In this document: in pieces, positions 7,851 through 19,513 of the stretch
Layout of the letters: every line of letters begins with the position of its first letter
Numbering within the stretch: position 1 is the first letter of the stretch
Assembly: GCA_036365455.1 (NCBI GenBank)
Contig: JAWQUS010000007.1
Span: 14,896,001 to 14,960,000 of the forward strand
DNA from: Macrosoma leucophasiata
Taxonomy: Eukaryota; Arthropoda; Insecta; Lepidoptera; Hedylidae
DNA length: 64,000 bases
Direction: 5' to 3'
Position numbers and translations under genes: made by a program
Notes under the pieces: model-generated
The model's database searches: none
The model's input: the letters and a program-made list of their open reading frames with translations, nothing else
What the model was told of the DNA's origin: nothing

Positions 7851-10800
7851 GTATAAGTGTGGTGTAGGGGTGAAAGGGGTTCAACCAAAACCATCGAGAC
7901 TCAAGCCAACCTCACCTGCACGTGGTGCACCCTGCTACACAGCAAACGAGGCTCTGGCGACCTGCCAACACGCACTGGACCAGCGTGGCGGGTTATGGTC
8001 TAAACCCCCCCCAAGATGGAAATGCAGACGAGGAAAAGGCTCCAAGTGCCCGGCGGCTCCAGGAGCAAAACCGGCGTAGACGGGCGCTGGTCGAGCTCTG
8101 GAGCCAGGGGTGCTAAGAATCTCCGGGTGAGTCGCTTCCGTCAAACGACTTCGGCATGCACAACGGAAAACCGACGTAGGTTATCACTGGTAACATACAA
8201 TACACGCACGTTAAGGACAGACGAGAAAATTGCTGAGCTGGAAGAAGAATTGAACAAGTTGCACTGGGACATCTTAGGCCTATCTGAAGTCCGTAGAGAG
8301 GGATAGGACACGATAACCCTGAAGTCTGGCAACTTGTTCTACTACCGGGAGGGCGACCAGCAGTCCCAAGGTGGTGTCGGTTTTATCGTCCACAAGTCTC
8401 GTTAACAACTTTGAATGCATCACGAGTGTGTCGAGTAGGGTCGCGTACCTGATAATCAGAATATCCAAGACATATTCCTTGAAGGTCATCCGGGTCTACG
8501 CACCAACCTCGGCACACCCGGACGACGAGGTGGAAGCTATGTATGAGGACATAAGTAGGACCATACAAACTTCCAAAACGTATTTCACTGTTGTAATGGG
8601 AGACTTCAACGCAAAGCTGGGCAAGAGATGCGATAATGAGCTGAGAGTGGGGCAATTTGGATGTGGGAATCGGAACCTTAGGGGCCAGAGGCTGGCCTAC
8701 TTTCTGGAGAAGGAGGAACTTTTTATGATGAACTCCTTTTTCAAGAAGACGCCTCATAGGAAATGGACCTGGATGAGCCCCGACGGTTCCACAAAAAATG
8801 AGATAGACTTCATTATGACCACCAAGAAACACATATTCAGTGATGTCTCCGTGATTCACAGGGTGAAAACCGGAAGTGATCACCGAATGGTTAGGGGCAC
8901 ATTGAATTTAAACATCAAGATCGAAATATCTCGTCTAATGAAGTCTACGCTCCGACCTACTGTTTCTCACATACAAAACCTCGAGAGCTTTCAGCTCGAA
9001 ACGCAAAATCGCTTTGCTTGCCTGGAGGATTGCATGCACCTCAGTGGATGATATGAATGACAGGTTGGTAGAAACTGTCCAGTCGGTGGGGTATAAATAC
9101 TTTAAAACTCGCCGACGAAATAGACCTCAAAAACTTACCGATCAAACCCTCAACCTTATGGTAGAACGACGCTCAATGATACTGCAGACCTCTGATGAAG
9201 CTGAAAAATACCGGCAACTTAATAGACAGATCCAACAGTCCTTGCGGCACGATATCAGATTCTTCAACACAAAATGTGTTGAGGAAACGATAGAGCGAAA
9301 CAAGGGCTCCAAAGTGTTTGCAAGGGATCTGTCTATTGGACAGAGCCGGATGATGCAGCTGAAGACAGAGAACGGCAGTTTAGCGTCGACTAAGCCTGAG
9401 GTATTGCGGGACATCGAGAGGTTCTATGGGCGTTTCTATACCTCGGTCGCACAACCTGCCTCTGATTTGGTCAGAGACCCGAGAGCCAAATTAACCCGAC
9501 ACTGTACCGAAGATATCCCGGACATCAGCCTGTACGAGATTAGGATGGCCCTCAAACAGCTTAAGAACAACAAGGCGCCTGGAGAGGACGGAATAACTAC
9601 TGAGCTTCTGCAAGCGGGTGGATCACCGTTACTGAAAGTCCTTCAGAAGCTCTTTAATTCCGTCCTATTCGAAGGTACTACGCCAGAAGCATGGAACAGA
9701 GGCGTGGTGGTGATCTACTTCAAAAAAAGGTGATAAAGCCCTATTGAAGAACTATAGACCGATCTCGCTTCTGAGGCATGTCTACAAGCTGTTTTCGAGG
9801 GTGATCACTAACCGTCTCGCTCGCAGGTTTGATGACTTCCAACCTCCCGAACAAGCCGATTTCCGAAAAGGCTATAGTACCATAGACCACATATACACGC
9901 TGCGGCAGGTTATACAGAAGTCCGAGGAGTATAACCGGCCATTATTGTTAGCGTTCGTGGACTATGAGAAAGCCTTTGATTCGGTTGAAACATGGGCTGT
10001 GCTGCAGTCTTTACAGCGTTGCCACATTAAATATCGGTATATCGAAGTGTTGAAGTGTTTGTATAAAAACGAATGCACGAGGGCGATTCCTTTGCAGAGG
10101 GGAGTAAGACAGGGAGATGTCATCTCACCTCTGCTCTTCACCAATGCAATGGAAGACGCCTTCAAGCTCCTGGAATGGCAAGGACTAGGCATCAATGTCA
10201 ACGGCGAATACATCACTCACTTTCGGTTTGCCGACGATATTATAGTCATGGCAGAGTCGCTGGAAGATCTCAGCACAATGCTCGAAGACCTCAATCGAGT
10301 GTCCCAAAGAGTGGGCCTTAAAATGAACATGGATAAGACCAAGGTCATGTTTAATAACCTTGTATCGCCCACTCCAGTATCCGTTGGGAACTCGATCCCC
10401 GAAGTTGTCGACGAATATGCCTATTTAGGACTCACCATACAACTAGGCAGGTCGAACTTTGAGAAAGAGGTCATTCGCCGAATCCAACTCGGCTGGGCAG
10501 CGTTCGGGAAGTTAAGGAGCGTTTTCTCGTCAAACATCCCGCAGTCCTTGAAGACGAAAGTCTTTAATCAGTGCGTTTTACCGGTGATGACCTACGGTAC
10601 CGAGACGTGGTCTCTCACTATGGGTCTCGTACGAAAGCTCCAAGTCACTCAGCGGTCAATGGAAAGGGCTATGCTCGGCGTTTTCCTACTGGATCGAATC
10701 AGAAATGAGGAGATCCGTATGCGAACGAAAGTCGCTGACATAGCCAAGCAGATTTCCAAGCTGAAGTGGCAATGGGCAGGGCACATACCTCGGAGAACCG

Positions 10801-11002
10801 ATAGCCGCTGGGGTAGAAAGGTTCTCGAGTGGAGACCACGTATCGGCAAACGCAACGTAGGACGTCCACCTGCAAGATGAACCGACGATCTGATCAAGGC
10901 TGCAGGTACCCGCTGGGTGCACGTCGCTTCCGATCGGTCGGCATAGAGGTCATTGGGGGGAGGCCTATGTTCAGCAGTGGACGTCCTATGGCTGATATGA
11001 TG
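7851..11002 (+). mobile_element. RTE-type non-LTR retrotransposon, near full length, degenerate
   Basis: It is flanked by the 13-bp direct repeat AACGAAATTAAAA (7838-7850 and 11003-11015) and encodes an endonuclease followed by a reverse transcriptase. The 3' end is GGCTGATATGATG, without a poly(A) tail, as expected for RTE elements. A 5'-truncated sibling lies at about 23681-25474. Confidence 0.85.
8016..10952 (+). pseudogene. RTE endonuclease-reverse transcriptase ORF, broken
   Basis: The APE-type endonuclease runs from about 8170 to 8930 and shows VTYNTRTL, LSEVRREG, VMGDFNAKLG and SDHRMV motifs, with an in-frame stop at about 8305. The reverse transcriptase follows in two frames. The first (9014-9733) has APGEDGITTELLQAG. 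The second (9744-10880) has [40 protein letters not shown] and the catalytic FADD. Compared with the sibling, the break near 9727 is a one-base gain in an A/G run, the frame ends early at a Trp-to-stop change (10878-10880), and about 30 bases are missing near 10070. This copy is therefore not functional. The family copies itself by target-primed reverse transcription. Confidence 0.85.
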
Positions 11003-11174
11003 AACGAAATTAAAAGGAAAACTATCACACCTAAGTTTGCTTTACAAGCTTGCGAGTAATAGTCGACCAAATGTAATACTTGAAAATTTTGAACAACTCC
11101 ATAGAAGTTATTTATATATTTTTTTGATTAGTAATGAATCATTACATTATCAAACCTAAAAACTACAGAACCCT

Positions 11175-12349
11175 ACACTGTGCGTGGCTCGACACGCACT
11201 TGTTTGTTTTGTTTGTACAATGGTATTTAGAATAATTTATAAACAAACTAGCTGACCCGGCCACGCGTTGCTGTGGCTAAAGTTTTTGTTATATTACATT
11301 ATAGTAAACAATCTAAGAGGAACAATCAGAGAACATCAGTCACGGAGTCCACTATGCTTTTTCACACAGATTGTAAAAAAATTTGGTGATCTCCTTATTT
11401 GACTTTCTACTACTATAACCCTTTAGTACAATGAAATTATTTACGAACAAAGACGAAAATGTTGATGTTGGTATACAAATTCACTGGATTGAGATTTGAA
11501 GGGGAAGTACGTTGAACACAATTAATTAAAATGTTCTTACACTTGATATTAAGCAGAAATCAATAGGTACAAAATAAAAATTTATCAGATTTATTATTTC
11601 CATTTAATTTTATAAGATGTTTCGATTTGTTCTGGTAATTCCTGAGCTCTTTCAACACGTTTGCGTCGTGACCCTTTGCTGCTCGCGTTGTTGAGGTTAG
11701 ATTTTTTCGGTGGCATTTGACTGAAAATATTAATTTAATCGCACAGCACATTGAAATAATAAGTGCTAAATGTTTTATAATAGAGGTTAAATAAAAACAA
11801 TAAAAAAATATATTTGTACAACTATTGAAAAAGTGTTGGAAATTGTGTATCATTTCTGCATTGACATTTTAATTAAATTTTATAATTATGTGATATTACT
11901 TACATACATATATTCAAATTAAATTATAAAGTTTTGATCAATGAAGCACAAATAAGTAAAAAACAGGATTAATTTCACTGTATTATCTTCATTATAATAT
12001 GAATTCAATTTACACTTCAGTCTATGTAACACGTGGCCGGCTATGCTAACACCAAAAGTTTAAAAAGTGGAAATAATTGAATTATGCGGTATTTCGTTCA
12101 CTACAAAATAAATTTAATTAAATTTATAGCGTCAACAACACGTGGTAATTATGCTGTTAAAATGTAGCTTATATGACACGTTTGTAGATTTACCATAGCA
12201 GCGCCATCTATTGATTACTTACTCAACCCAGTCGAAAGGTATCGACATCTGTTAGAATAATTTGGAGTTAACAGATAATTGTGACTGTCAAATAATAACA
12301 GACAAATAATTAGCAATAAATTAAAATTGCGACTATAATTTGAGATTTA
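11175..12349. other. Repeat-derived AT-rich sequence
   Basis: A repeat start ACTAGCTGACCCGGCCACGC lies near 11248, of the type seen at 38781. The minus-strand frame at 11560-11853 has no recognised motif. No host gene was seen. Confidence 0.4.
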
Positions 12350-12470
12350 AACTATCCTATCTCTCAAGTTGGATCGAACTGCACATGGTGTGCGAATTTT
12401 ATTATAATCGGTGAAGTGGTTTAGGAGTCCATTGAGGACAAACATTGTGACACGAGATTTATATATATTA
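12350..12470 (-). repeat. CTCGTGTCACAATGTTTGTCC repeat end, inverted copy
   Basis: This segment is the reverse complement of 26081-26195, which reads AATCTCGTGTCACAATGTTT. The match covers about 115 bases with few changes. Confidence 0.8.
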
Positions 12471-12476
12471 AGATTG

Positions 12477-12563
12477 TCCGTGTGCTCAAAATATTTTCGC
12501 CATAAACGATAATTTTCAGGTAAGAATGTGATAATTTCAAGAAGCTTGAAGGTAAAAATGGAG
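12477..12563. repeat. Composite segment shared with the Pack-type element and the FAM210B 5' flank
   Basis: 12477-12537 matches 5559-5618 of the Pack-type element (AATATTTTCGCC, ACGATAATTTTCAGG). 12538-12563 is the exact reverse complement of 19488-19513, directly upstream of the captured FAM210B flank. The two pieces meet at GATAATTT. Confidence 0.7.
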
Positions 12564-12755
12564 TCCAAACTCCAAACAAAAGTTTGAGTCAAATACCTAC
12601 ATATCTCTATCCTCCTCTTGGGGGGCCGACCTCTCTTTTTAGTGTGATCTGTGGTATTGCTATCTTTTTATTTATATCTCCTACGAAACTTTGTGAAAGA
12701 AACACCACAGTTACAAAATTACATGATAAACATTACTGCATAATTTATTTACAAC

Positions 12756-14758
12756 CATAGAGCAACGCGGGCCACCGGTCGTGGCGGACCGGAGGGGAGT
12801 AGCCATAGCGTGTTTTACCGAAGCAAAATAGTCTGCCATTTTTTGCGGGGGGAACGCACACTTTCTTAAATTCACACACAACAAAAATCGTCTATTACAA
12901 CGAAACTCACACCTTGACTTTAACAAAACATATCAACAATTTCACACACACATGTAATCATTCCGTGTCATAATAGTGTAAAGAATGATGCAACTACATC
13001 GACAAGTCCTAAAAACCATAGTTGCGACAAGTGTCGATAAATTTTATCGATAATTTACTTAACTCTGGGAAATAAGGCTTAAATGAAATACACTTTGTAT
13101 AATTATAAAGATGGACTTTATTTATTATGTACTACCAATTTAACAAATAATCTTGTCGCGTTATGCGCACGTATAGTCCGGTCAATTTAGACCAAAAAAA
13201 TAGAGTGAAGTTACATAAAGTCCAAACAAGCTGAATTTTTAGTGAAATTGTTCAAAACAGAATTATAAACAATGCCTATAAGTTCCCCATCATTCCCGTG
13301 TATGGAAAAAAAAATATTCAAGGTCAAAGGTAAAAAAAAAATTAGTTTTTTGTTATTTTCAGCAAAACGGTAAGTTTTATCAAAAAAGTATCCTAAGCAA
13401 AAATTGTAGATCATAAAATTATCTATTAAAAATGTATCAATATTTTTTTTCTTATGAGCCACCGTTTCTGAGATATAACGATTCAAAAGGTATAAAAGAT
13501 GTTATCGTCATAATATGCACACGTTTCCACGCCACCTATGAGGTAGTGTACTTAGCGCGTTTTTTTTAATGTGGTTTCCCCAGTAGTGCCTACTCCACGG
13601 GTCAGTTGTGATCCTGTTTAATGTAAAACTATTGCAAAATAACGGAAATTTTCAAAGATTGGAAAATATCAAAGCGATGTAAATTAAAAAAAAGTGTTGA
13701 AGTTCATTCGTCTGATTCGTAAGTTTCAAATTCTTGTTCTTCTTCCCCTGCTTGGTGGATTTTTTCAAATTTAAAAGTAGTTTCTGAGATTAGCGCGTTC
13801 AAACAAACAAACAAACTCTGCAGCTTTATAATATTAGTTTAGATTTTCGCTCGGTGAGTTACATGTGACTCTGTCACGTGTTCGCAATACTAGCAGCCTA
13901 TGTGCTTTCATATCCGATGGCCATCAATGCGTCTATACAATATCATGTAGAGAGAAGCATTAACGTAAACCAGATTTTTTTAACTAACCAAAAGTGTTTA
14001 CGATCCAAAATTTACCTAAAGTTATATCCAAAAAAGCTGCCCAAAGTCAATTTTCCACGTGTACGAAGTCGCGGGCACAGCTAGTATTAAAATAAAACCT
14101 ACAATATAATAAAAGTAATAATTTTATTTTTTTATATGTATTTTTTTTTATTACTACTATGTATGTTAAAAATACTTAATAATAATAACAAGAATAAATG
14201 AGCGAATAGTAATAACTAATAACGGTGGCCCAGAGCAGTTTGTGGCGAATACAACTACAACATAATATATTAATGAGAAAATTTAATCTCAAAAATGTCT
14301 CTGTCTAAGACTTTTTTGCAATATTTATCGATAACTATCCACAAACCGACAACAACACTATCGATAAGCGGCACCGGCGACAGCGGCTTCTCGGAAACGA
14401 ACTCTGATCAGTCGCTCGACCGATCCCTGTATCGTACAAGGCATACCAAACATTGCGCCCGACTGTGTTGTTTATATCAGTCCGAAACAACACGACCGAT
14501 ATTATGGCATTTTATACCTTAAACTTGATGTGTTAGATCTCTTTTTACAGTAAACAACACAGCAAATCAGCATTTTTTTGGACGTCCGTTCAGTCGCACA
14601 ACTAGATTTAGTCTAATGAGCAGTCCAGCTGCAACTAGTTTTATTATACGCACAGGATTTTTTTAAAGCATTTAATCTTGTACTTTGACAGAGGGGAAAG
14701 CCTGCGTATGGCTACTCCCCTCCGGTCCGCCGCGACCGGTGGCCCGCGTTGCTCTATG
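12756..14758. mobile_element. CATAGAGCAAC-ended inverted-repeat element, copy A (2.0 kb)
   Basis: About 52-bp inverted ends begin CATAGAGCAACGCGGGCCAC and include GGAGGGGAGTAGCCATA. They are flanked by the exact 8-bp duplication TTTACAAC (12748-12755 and 14759-14766). An 8-bp duplication suggests a hAT-like mechanism, but the ends are not typical hAT ends. The left about 840 bases and right about 570 bases match copy B (30593-33461), while the middles differ. No transposase was seen. Confidence 0.8.
14295..14522 (+). other. ORF-like segment conserved in CATAGAGCAAC elements (copy A)
   Basis: A 75-codon frame contains SGTGDSGFSETNSD and TRPIL. The same peptide appears in copy B at 32941-33150 although the DNA has diverged somewhat. 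I do not recognise it. It may be a captured host fragment or simply conserved non-coding DNA. Confidence 0.3.
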
Positions 14759-14769
14759 TTTACAACTTA

Positions 14770-15353
14770 GGGGCCATCCATAAATTACGTCACACGTAAA
14801 TGGGGAGGGAGGGTATCACCGAAATGTGACAATGTGTGACAAGGGGCAGGAGGGGTCGAAAGTTTTGTGACGTCACATGTTAAAATTTAAAATACTGAAA
14901 CGTGAAATCTAGATGTGAATAAAAAACTCTAAAAATCTACGAACTTGATCTATATTTATCAATAATTCACTATATTTATTGATTCGAGTGAGACTCAACT
15001 TCACAAGAATTTTGAATGGTAAGGGTTTAAATAGGTTTAAGTCGTCTGCGAGTGCTCGCTCGCTTTTCTACCGTTCCGCGCGTCGGTTGTTAGCGAGACC
15101 TGCGACAAGTACTGCCACATGCGCCGGCGCAGTGACTTCAATACGTTCCTATTGTTTAGTGACAGTCAAAATAAGCAAAAAATGGAAAAAGCTGTTTTCT
15201 CTCGATTATTTTTGAGTACATGAATAAATTTTAAAAATATGTGACGTCACATCAGGAGGGGGGGGCTTATAAAAATGTGACAACCTGTGACAAGGACGGG
15301 GGGAGGGGTCCAAAAGTCCCGAAATTCGTGTGACGTAATTTATGGATGGCCCC
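14770..15353. mobile_element. PIF/Harbinger-like MITE (584 bp)
   Basis: Inverted ends GGGGCCATCCATAAATTACG and its complement at 15334-15353 are flanked by the 3-bp duplication TTA (14767-14769 and 15354-15356). It inserted next to the TTTACAAC duplication of the neighbouring element. Inside, TGTGACGTCACAT occurs on both arms. It has no transposase. Confidence 0.75.
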
Positions 15354-15366
15354 TTATTAAATGTAT

Positions 15367-15582
15367 TAGAGCTGAGTCGATCGCGAGCGATAGAATCACT
15401 TTGATTGAATCACGATCCAAACACAAGGGATCGGGTCGTGACGTACAAAAAAAGTCGATCATTTGGATCCTTTGGGTCATTGGGTACTTTGTTTCTCGTG
15501 AACTCTATTATATTCAGTTTGTTTACAGTTTCATCGATCATGCTCCCCTGAACCATGTCATCTAATTGTAAAATTTATGCGC
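15367..15582 (+). repeat. Left half of a TAGA-CTGAGTCGATC hAT-like MITE
   Basis: It matches the left part of the complete element at 37085-37590, including GAGTCGATCGCGAGCGATAG and GATCGGGTCGTGACGTAC. The right half is missing. Confidence 0.75.
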
Positions 15583-15773
15583 TACCAAAATTTTGTTTCA
15601 TTTTGTCGTGTATGATATCGCGTATGACAAAACGAGACAAAGGTAAAAGCGATGCAGTTTATGGTGACAAAGAAAGGACATGGTACAAGCGTTGATTATA
15701 TTTTATTTCTTTCTTTCACATGTTTCCACTTAAGTTTGTCACTTTCCAACGGAGAAGGATAATAAAACGAATT

Positions 15774-15826
15774 GTAATGTTCTGTTTCACTCTAATACGG
15801 GCGATTAAAGTGAAACAGAACATTAC
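15774..15826. repeat. Perfect 18-bp hairpin
   Basis: GTAATGTTCTGTTTCACT pairs with AGTGAAACAGAACATTAC around a 17-base loop. It could be a tiny MITE or a microRNA-like precursor. Confidence 0.6.
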
Positions 15827-15888
15827 TTCGTTGTCCAATGGCGATCGCGAACCAATGGCAGCCAGCGCAGCGCGATGATCTTTTGATA

Positions 15889-16143
15889 TTTATAAAATAG
15901 CGCCATCTAACATAAAATGATAGAGTCGTTGGAAAGACTAGAATGATAGTTGATGAAATCCTTCACACATAATTCATTAGATGTCGTTAACAAATTCAAA
16001 ATTAAAGACATCGAGCGCGAGGGTGATATTTATTTTGTAGAATAGCGCCATCTTACATAAAATATTGATCATAATAAAGTTGTTAGAAAGACTAGAATGA
16101 TAATTGATGAAATACTTTACACAAAAACCCATTACATATCGTT
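15889..16143. repeat. Two diverged tandem copies of an AGCGCCATCT unit
   Basis: Both copies share AGCGCCATCT, AAAGACTAGAATGATA and TTGATGAAAT in the same order, about 140 bases apart. Confidence 0.7.
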
Positions 16144-17536
16144 TTGATGTTTATTAAATTTCGGAAATAAAATAAATGCTTCGAATGTTGTGTGTGTTTG
16201 GTTGATTCCACATTCTCTAAGTTTCCTACCACGTGAAGCATTTGGCCTGAAGACACATGCATAAAAACACTAACCTAAGAACATATTATCATAAAAACAC
16301 TTTTATAATACTATTATAGTTAACATAGTTATGAAGTGGATTAGGATTTTAAATTTTTAGCTAGAATATTACAGCATTCATAATAATTATGTTCATTTCA
16401 TGAACATAATTGAGAACATTTCATATTTTTAACCTACATGTTTTATTACCTTATTCAAAAGTTAATCCAAAACTACCGTGTTTAACCATTTTTCGAAATT
16501 TTGTACTTTTCATTCATAATTTCTACTTTGAAAGTAAGTGTATTCTAAAAGACGTTTGCGCCATTTGACGTCACACATAGGGAGGAATGGCGATAGAACC
16601 ATTGCTTTGTGCCGTGACCCTTTAAAAAAAATTGTAGATGTCACTGTCTTGTCGTTGTCAGCTTGTCAAACTCGATGTAGGGCTGTGATCTTTTTATTTA
16701 AAAAATATCAGTACTAGTGTTCGATACATCGAAAAAAATATCGATATATCAATATAATTCTTTTAAAAATCTTTGACCCTGCATGTCGTCGATTAATCTC
16801 TTCCTTGATCCAACTTCAAATAAAAAATATCAATATTATGTCAACAGCCTAAGGGCTAAGTCGTTGTTGAAGACTTTAAAACTTGTTTTTTTTAAATAAA
16901 TAAGTTCGTGGCAGCATTTTTTAGACTTAGTAGTAGGGATGGCGATTCTTTCTGAAATCAATCAATGTTCGAATCGAAGTGTCCAAAATCCTTTGACAAT
17001 TAAATCGACATTGAAAAAATCGATCTTCGATTATCGATCTATTTTTGATTTGGGATATGTAATACTAAGGAGATGTTGCGAGCGCGCCTCTGGTTCGTAC
17101 ACGTCCTCAAAAAAAGGGTAAATTAAAGAAGAATCCGAATAAATACAATTAATTTATTCAATAATATATTTTGGAGTTACAACCACATTTAATTCAAACG
17201 ATTTTATCATTTTCAACGTTGTTAAACATGGCGGCGATACAGCCGACGCTTGGGATCAATCGATTTTGATAGTTATTAGAAAATATTACTTTTTCTCCAA
17301 GTACCATATAATCAAAATACAATTTATAAAATAAAAATGTCAAAATGACATCGCCCGCCATATTCGCCATGTTGGTTTTGAATTGCAATTCTAACTGCAA
17401 ATAATATTTTGTAACTGCAAACAAAGCTAAATAAGTGTAAATATGCAGTTTAAAACGTTTTTATATTGATTTTGCCTGTTTAATGATATTGTGTGCAATA
17501 CATGGCCGGAGGTTCATACATTTTTGCAACATCTCC

Positions 17537-18428
17537 TTTGGTTTAAGCGTTTTCAATCCGGAAATTTTGATGTCAAAGATGCACCTCGCTCTGGTCGCCC
17601 TATTACGGATAAAATGGATGTCATTTTTGAAAAAGTGGGGCAAGATCGAGATATCTGTAGTTACGACGTAGCTGAAGAACTGAGAATTGATCACAAAACA
17701 GTTTTGGCGCATTTGAAAAAAGCTGGGTACAAAAAAAGCTCGATATTTGGGTACCTCACGAGCTAACTGAAAGAAACCTAATGAACCGTGTACTCATTTG
17801 TGATTCTTTATTACGACGTAATGAAACCGAATCATTTTTGAAGAAGCTGATAACTGGTGATGAAAAGTAGATCACGTACGACAAGAACGTGCGAAAAAGG
17901 TCGTGGTCAAAGGCCGGTCAGGCTTCACAGACTGTGGCGAAACCCGGGTTAACTCGCAATAAGGTGATGTTGTGTGTGTGGTGGGATTGGAAGGGCATTA
18001 TTCATTATGAGCTATTACCACCAGGCAGGACTATCGATTCTAAACTCTACTGCGAACAACTGATGAGATTAAAGCAAGAAGTTGAGAGAAGGCGGCCGGA
18101 ATTGATCAACAGAAGGGGTGTGGTGTTTCATCATGATAACGCTAGAAATCACACATCTATAGCCACTCAGCAAAAATTAAGAGAGTTTGGCTGGGAGGTG
18201 TTAATGCATCCGCCGTATAGTCCTGACCTTGCACCTTCAGATTTCCACCTGTTTCGGTCTCTTCAGAAATCCTTATGCAATGTTAGGTTAACATCACGAG
18301 AGGACTGCCAAATCCACTTGTCGCGGTATTTTGATGAGAAGTCCCAAAATTTTTATAGCAATGGGATCATGTCCCTACCTACAAGATGGCAAAAGGTTAT
18401 CGAACAAAATGGTACATACATACTTTAG
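17537..18428 (+). pseudogene. mariner transposase remnant
   Basis: Two frames carry pieces of a mariner transposase, an enzyme that cuts and pastes DNA at TA sites with a D,D34D triad. Visible are GNFDVKDAPRSGRPI, FHHDNARNH with the second aspartate, and YSPDLAPSDFHLF with the third. It is broken by a frame change near 17750 and by TAG in place of the Trp codon after TGDEK (about 17867), and it lacks its start. Confidence 0.85.
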
Positions 18429-18492
18429 TTAAATTTAAATAAACTATATTAAAAAATGCTTTGAATTATCTTAAAAAATGCGAAGAAACTTT
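17537..18492 (+). mobile_element. mariner element, 5'-truncated copy
   Basis: Homology with the fuller copy at 53512-54786 starts at TTTGGTTTAAGCGTTTTC and continues to the right terminal repeat TTTTTTCCCAACC. A TA follows, leading into a TA microsatellite. The first about 310 bases of the element are missing. Confidence 0.85.
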
Positions 18493-19513
18493 TTTCCCAA
18501 CCTAATATATATATATATATATATATTCTATATATGTATCTATAAATAATAAACTTTGTTAAACACTCTTAAATTCATACTTTTTACTTCATTCAATGTC
18601 TTGTGTACCACAAGACATTTCGTCTTAAAGTTTGGGATTAATTGATAAATGCTTCATTATCGACAAGATTTTCATTCTTTTCCTATGCTCGGTTTCAATA
18701 AATTAGTAACGTAGGCAGGCTTACATAGCTTACTATCAGTTATAATTTGACATTTCATCCATACATTAACTCTCACAATCAACCGTTCCTAAATATACGT
18801 ACGGAATAGTACGGATGTTGGTATGTTATTGGAACCTGGCCCTAGTAATGCCATCTTACCAGAAAGAAGAAGGTTTTAACAGACTGTTTTATTGGGGATG
18901 TTTGTATCAACTGAGATCTTCGAAATCCTTAACTACCACAGAGGCAGATCATCTTAAGCCTTAGGGGTGGCAACGCATCTGCACATTTACCACTGGTTTT
19001 TGTGTAGGTGTCGTTAGGCTACAGTCGTCACTAAACATCCGTGCTGCGTGTTTATCACCTTCGTTACATAAAAAAAATATGTATGTGTAGTTATGTTTTA
19101 TGTGTCAAAATTGTGGGATTTTTATCATAAAGCAATCGATAGCGTGCACGAGTGTAAGAAAGTGATTTAATGCAATGTAAAGTGTTTTTTCGTGCTCCTC
19201 CGAGACTTCATAAGAAGGTCCTACTCTCCATTAGTTCACTGGACATCCCATCAACTTCCATATGGAACCATCTCATCATCGCGATCGTCATCCTCCATAA
19301 ATATATTAATTCACTATGTTGGAGATTTATGAAATGAGCAGTTGTATATAATTATAATATTACTTGATCAATAGCGTTATAGTCTATAGCTGTCTCTTTG
19401 CCAAACGAAAAGAAAAATTAAAACATTTTGTCATCTTAAATAAAAATCACAGTCATGGTTGCTTCAAATAGGTATGGAAAGCGTGGTCTCCATTTTTACC
19501 TTCAAGCTTCTTG
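18493..19513. other. Intergenic sequence upstream of the FAM210B-like gene
   Basis: It holds a TA microsatellite at about 18505-18527 and a diverged copy of repeat family X at about 18935-19085 (GCCTTAGGGGTGGCAACGCA, GGCTACAGTCGTCACT). No gene was recognised. Confidence 0.5.

Larger units (their letters stand above)
7332..11174. mobile_element. AGGGTTCC-ended element, copy interrupted by an RTE LINE
   Basis: The left end AGGATTCCATAGT (7332) and right end ACTACAGAACCCT (to 11174) match the ends of the intact copy at 3487-4028. The body continues on both sides of the LINE at 7851-11002. Confidence 0.7.
15583..17536. other. Repeat-rich intergenic sequence without a recognised gene
   Basis: It contains a hairpin at 15774-15826, two related GCGCCATCT blocks (about 15889-15984 and 16034-16143), an AATTATGTTCAT palindrome near 16390, TATCGATA-like text around 16725-16765, and a hAT-like end TAGGGATGGCGATTC at 16934. 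No protein of interest was found. Confidence 0.4.
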
